From assembly GCF_000014685.1 (NCBI RefSeq), contig NC_008321.1, forward strand, positions 4,461,001 to 4,525,000: DNA of 64,000 nucleotides. The letters are read 5' to 3'. Origin of the DNA: Shewanella sp. MR-4. GTDB lineage: Bacteria; Pseudomonadota; Gammaproteobacteria; Enterobacterales; Shewanellaceae. The translations under genes were made by a program, and so were the position numbers. Numbering within the stretch: the first letter of the stretch is position 1; every line of letters begins with the position of its first letter. Shown here in pieces: positions 62,253 through 64,000 of this stretch. The notes beneath the pieces are model-generated. The model saw only the letters and a list, made by a program, of their open reading frames with translations. It searched no databases and was not told the DNA's origin.

Positions 62253-62276
62253 AAAAAGCCCTCAATTTGAGGGCTT
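62253..62276 (-). terminator. Terminator of the mtr gene
   Basis: AAGCCCTCAA-T-TTGAGGGCTT with a T run on the minus strand (A run on the plus strand), 18 bases beyond the mtr stop. Confidence 0.85.
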
Positions 62277-62294
62277 GATTCGTAGGCGAAATAC

Positions 62295-63551
62295 TTAGGA
62301 GAACTGCGGCAATAAATTCGCCATCGCGAGTAGATGACAAGCCCCTGTCACCACGCCATATAGCACCACAAGGATAATTAAGGGCGTGCCACCAAAGACT
62401 CTAAAACCTTGATGGTTAGGGAACTGCTGTCTCGATTTATAGGCCATCAGAGCGGGCACTATGACGGCCCAAACGGTTGCCGCTAAGGCTGCGAAACCAA
62501 TGGCAACCAAAAAACCATCGGGGAACAGCAAACCTAATATGGTCGGCGGCACAAAGGTGACAATTGCCGTTTTCATCCGCCCCGAGCGCGTATCGTCGAA
62601 CCCGAATAAATCGGCCAAATAATCGAATAAGCCTAAGGTCACGCCAAGGAATGAAGACGCCACAGCCAAGTTAGCAAACAGGGTTAACATGCTGTTTAAC
62701 CAGCTACTTTCCATCACTTTCGACAAGGCACCGACTAACACACCCATATTGCCACCCTGGGCAATAATCTCACTAAATTGGCTGCGGGGAATGTTGCCCA
62801 TAGTGGCGACTAACCAGCAGGCATAAATGATCAGCGCAATGAAAGTGCCGACGAAAATCGCTTTGATGATGGTCGATGAATCTTTGCCATAGTACTTCAC
62901 CAGACTCGGCACATTGCCATGGTAACCAAAACTTGCCAAGCCAAAGGGCAAAGCAGCCCACAGATAAGGCATAAAGCTTTGATTGCCATCCGGTTCGAGC
63001 AACTTAGTCACATCAATCTCGATCAGTAAATTACCAATCGCGAGGAAGAAAGTAATAATCATACCGCCGAGCATTATGGTCGTAATACGGTCCACCGCCT
63101 TGGTACTGATCAACACGATACAAGCCAGCACAACCGCAAATACTAATCCAGCAACACTCTGGGGTAACTCAATCCCCATACCCTGTAGGCTATGGTTAAC
63201 AATCGAGCCGCCGCCACTGATGTAGGCGTAGGTTAAGATGTAAAGCACGAAGGCAATCGATACCCCATTCACGATCCGCCAAAACTGACCTAGAGTTTCC
63301 TTGGTCAGGGTATCGAAACTCGCTCCCGGTTCGAAATGCAGGTTGGTTTCGAGCAGTAACAATCCCGACATCAACATGCAGAACCAAATACCGAGTAACA
63401 TCAGTACCGAGTAGCCAAACCACATGCCAGCGCCCACAACGGGCAAAGAAAACATCCCCGCCCCGACTGTGGTGCCGGCAATAATCATGGCACCACCGAG
63501 CAAAGACTTGCCCACCGGCTTATTCTTCGCCGCATTCATATGGTTAGCCAT
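62295..63551 (-). CDS. mtr: Mtr-like tryptophan-specific permease
   Basis: A 418-residue permease of the hydroxy/aromatic amino-acid family, closely matching E. coli Mtr: SLLGGAMIIAGTTVGAGMFS, VNGVSIAFVLYILTYAYIS, LASFGYHGNVPSLVKYYGKD and SSFLGVTLGLFDYLADLFGF. Imports tryptophan with protons. The ATG overlaps the plsB stop by one base (TAATG), suggesting translational coupling, which is an unusual pairing of genes. An in-frame ATG follows four codons later as an alternative start. Confidence 0.92.
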   Translation of the reverse strand: MANHMNAAKNKPVGKSLLGGAMIIAGTTVGAGMFSLPVVGAGMWFGYSVLMLLGIWFCMLMSGLLLLETNLHFEPGASFDTLTKETLGQFWRIVNGVSIAFVLYILTYAYISGGGSIVNHSLQGMGIELPQSVAGLVFAVVLACIVLISTKAVDRITTIMLGGMIITFFLAIGNLLIEIDVTKLLEPDGNQSFMPYLWAALPFGLASFGYHGNVPSLVKYYGKDSSTIIKAIFVGTFIALIIYACWLVATMGNIPRSQFSEIIAQGGNMGVLVGALSKVMESSWLNSMLTLFANLAVASSFLGVTLGLFDYLADLFGFDDTRSGRMKTAIVTFVPPTILGLLFPDGFLVAIGFAALAATVWAVIVPALMAYKSRQQFPNHQGFRVFGGTPLIILVVLYGVVTGACHLLAMANLLPQFS

Positions 63552-64000
63552 TAAACGATATGCTCCGCGGTCACGCTCGCTACTATGGTTTGTCTCACTG
63601 AAGCTCTGAGCAAGCTATTGGCTTGATCGCGAATGCGCTCAACGTCGGATTTATCTTCCTTCTCGGAGAAATAACCCAACTCTTTAAGCTTAACACTCAA
63701 GGTGTTATAGAGTTTCTTGTCGTAGAATTCTGGTGCGGTAATTCCATGCAGTGCCCCTAAACGTTGGGCCAGCAGATGGCTTTCAGACTCCAGTTCCGAA
63801 CGCTCCATCTTAGGTCTGTGGGCCAGCAGATTGAAGATAATCGCATAGCGTTGCAAGGTTTCGCTAACGCTTCCGGCCAGCAACAACATTTGGCTGGTGT
63901 GCTCGGTCACCACCGACAGCGTATCGCTTTCCTGCACTAGACCCTGCTCAATAAACAGATCCAGCACTTGATTCACATAACTTGGGAGGTCCTTGATACC
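63551..64000 (-). CDS. plsB: PlsB C-terminal part, glycerol-3-phosphate acyltransferase (5' truncated)
   Basis: The frame runs through the right edge of the window, so only the last 149 residues are seen. The sequence VSETLQRYAIIFNLLAHRP, then LAQRLGALHGITAPEFYDKK matches the C-terminal domain of E. coli PlsB (ARETLQRYAITFWLL..., AQRLSVLHGINAPEFFDK). PlsB adds the first acyl chain to glycerol-3-phosphate; catalytic motifs lie outside the window. Its stop overlaps the mtr start by one base. Confidence 0.92.
   Translation of the reverse strand, partial: GIKDLPSYVNQVLDLFIEQGLVQESDTLSVVTEHTSQMLLLAGSVSETLQRYAIIFNLLAHRPKMERSELESESHLLAQRLGALHGITAPEFYDKKLYNTLSVKLKELGYFSEKEDKSDVERIRDQANSLLRASVRQTIVASVTAEHIV

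Noticed and set aside
1..64000. CRISPR arrays, rRNA or tRNA genes, and complete insertion sequences
   Set aside because: No regularly spaced repeats, no clover-leaf or rRNA sequence, and no transposase-like protein was recognised.

Overview
The window reads as a chromosomal segment of a Shewanella species (Gammaproteobacteria). The strongest marker is a near-textbook CymA, the tetraheme quinol dehydrogenase typical of Shewanella. It sits in the gene order menD-menH-menC-menE, rpoH, ftsX-ftsE-ftsY, rsmD, cymA, with many cytochrome, chemotaxis and c-di-GMP genes around it. This assignment is from memory of the families, not from a search. No rRNA, tRNA, CRISPR array, insertion sequence or integrase was seen. 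Both edges cut genes: a HemN-like radical SAM protein at the left and plsB at the right.

Layout. 1-5.9 kb: HemN-like enzyme, a small helix-hairpin-helix protein, a DUF4424 protein, a patatin-like lipase, an EamA exporter with a LysR regulator, and trmL. 5.9-8.3 kb: a clearly AT-rich accessory insert with two adjacent genes, an AbiJ/HEPN-like protein and a protein resembling predicted pPIWI-associated nucleases; this is a candidate defence module. 8.3-15.5 kb: periplasmic proteins and peptidases (S9 peptidase, an active/inactive M16 pair, M20D amidohydrolase). 15.5-18.1 kb: a WYL-domain regulator followed by a second, divergent FtsZ. Both genes are preceded by the same inverted repeat, TGCGA-N9-TCGCA, at almost the same distance from the start codon. 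This is the most unusual arrangement in the window. 18.1-35 kb: ordinary accessory genes (methyltransferase, GGDEF/EAL protein, DTW-domain tRNA enzyme, Bcr/CflA exporter with a LysR regulator, chemoreceptor, Sel1 protein, YciC-like protein, TerB-like protein, HDOD protein, TonB-like protein), then a YjeH-like amino-acid exporter divergent from an Lrp/AsnC regulator, with repeated operator-like sequences between them.

35-39 kb: an nrfB-nrfC-nrfD-like electron-transfer module without a catalytic subunit, a small membrane protein and a LysR-family regulator. 39-44.4 kb: menaquinone genes menD, menH, menC, menE. 44.4-50.1 kb: rpoH, ftsX-ftsE-ftsY, then rsmD and a YhhL-like protein. FtsY has a long Ala/Glu repeat region encoded partly by a pure hexanucleotide repeat. 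50.1-57.8 kb: cymA, divergent from a metal-related cluster (three small secreted proteins, a small heavy-metal-binding protein, CusB-like adaptor, CusA-like pump). A strong CRP-like site lies between them. 57.9-64 kb: an RNase T2, a second chemoreceptor, a double-VOC protein, an Mtr-like tryptophan permease and the end of plsB.

Functional links: menaquinone made by the Men enzymes is the electron donor for CymA and probably for the NrfCD-like module. CRP-like sites in front of cymA and near the nrf-like module fit the known role of Crp in Shewanella anaerobic respiration.
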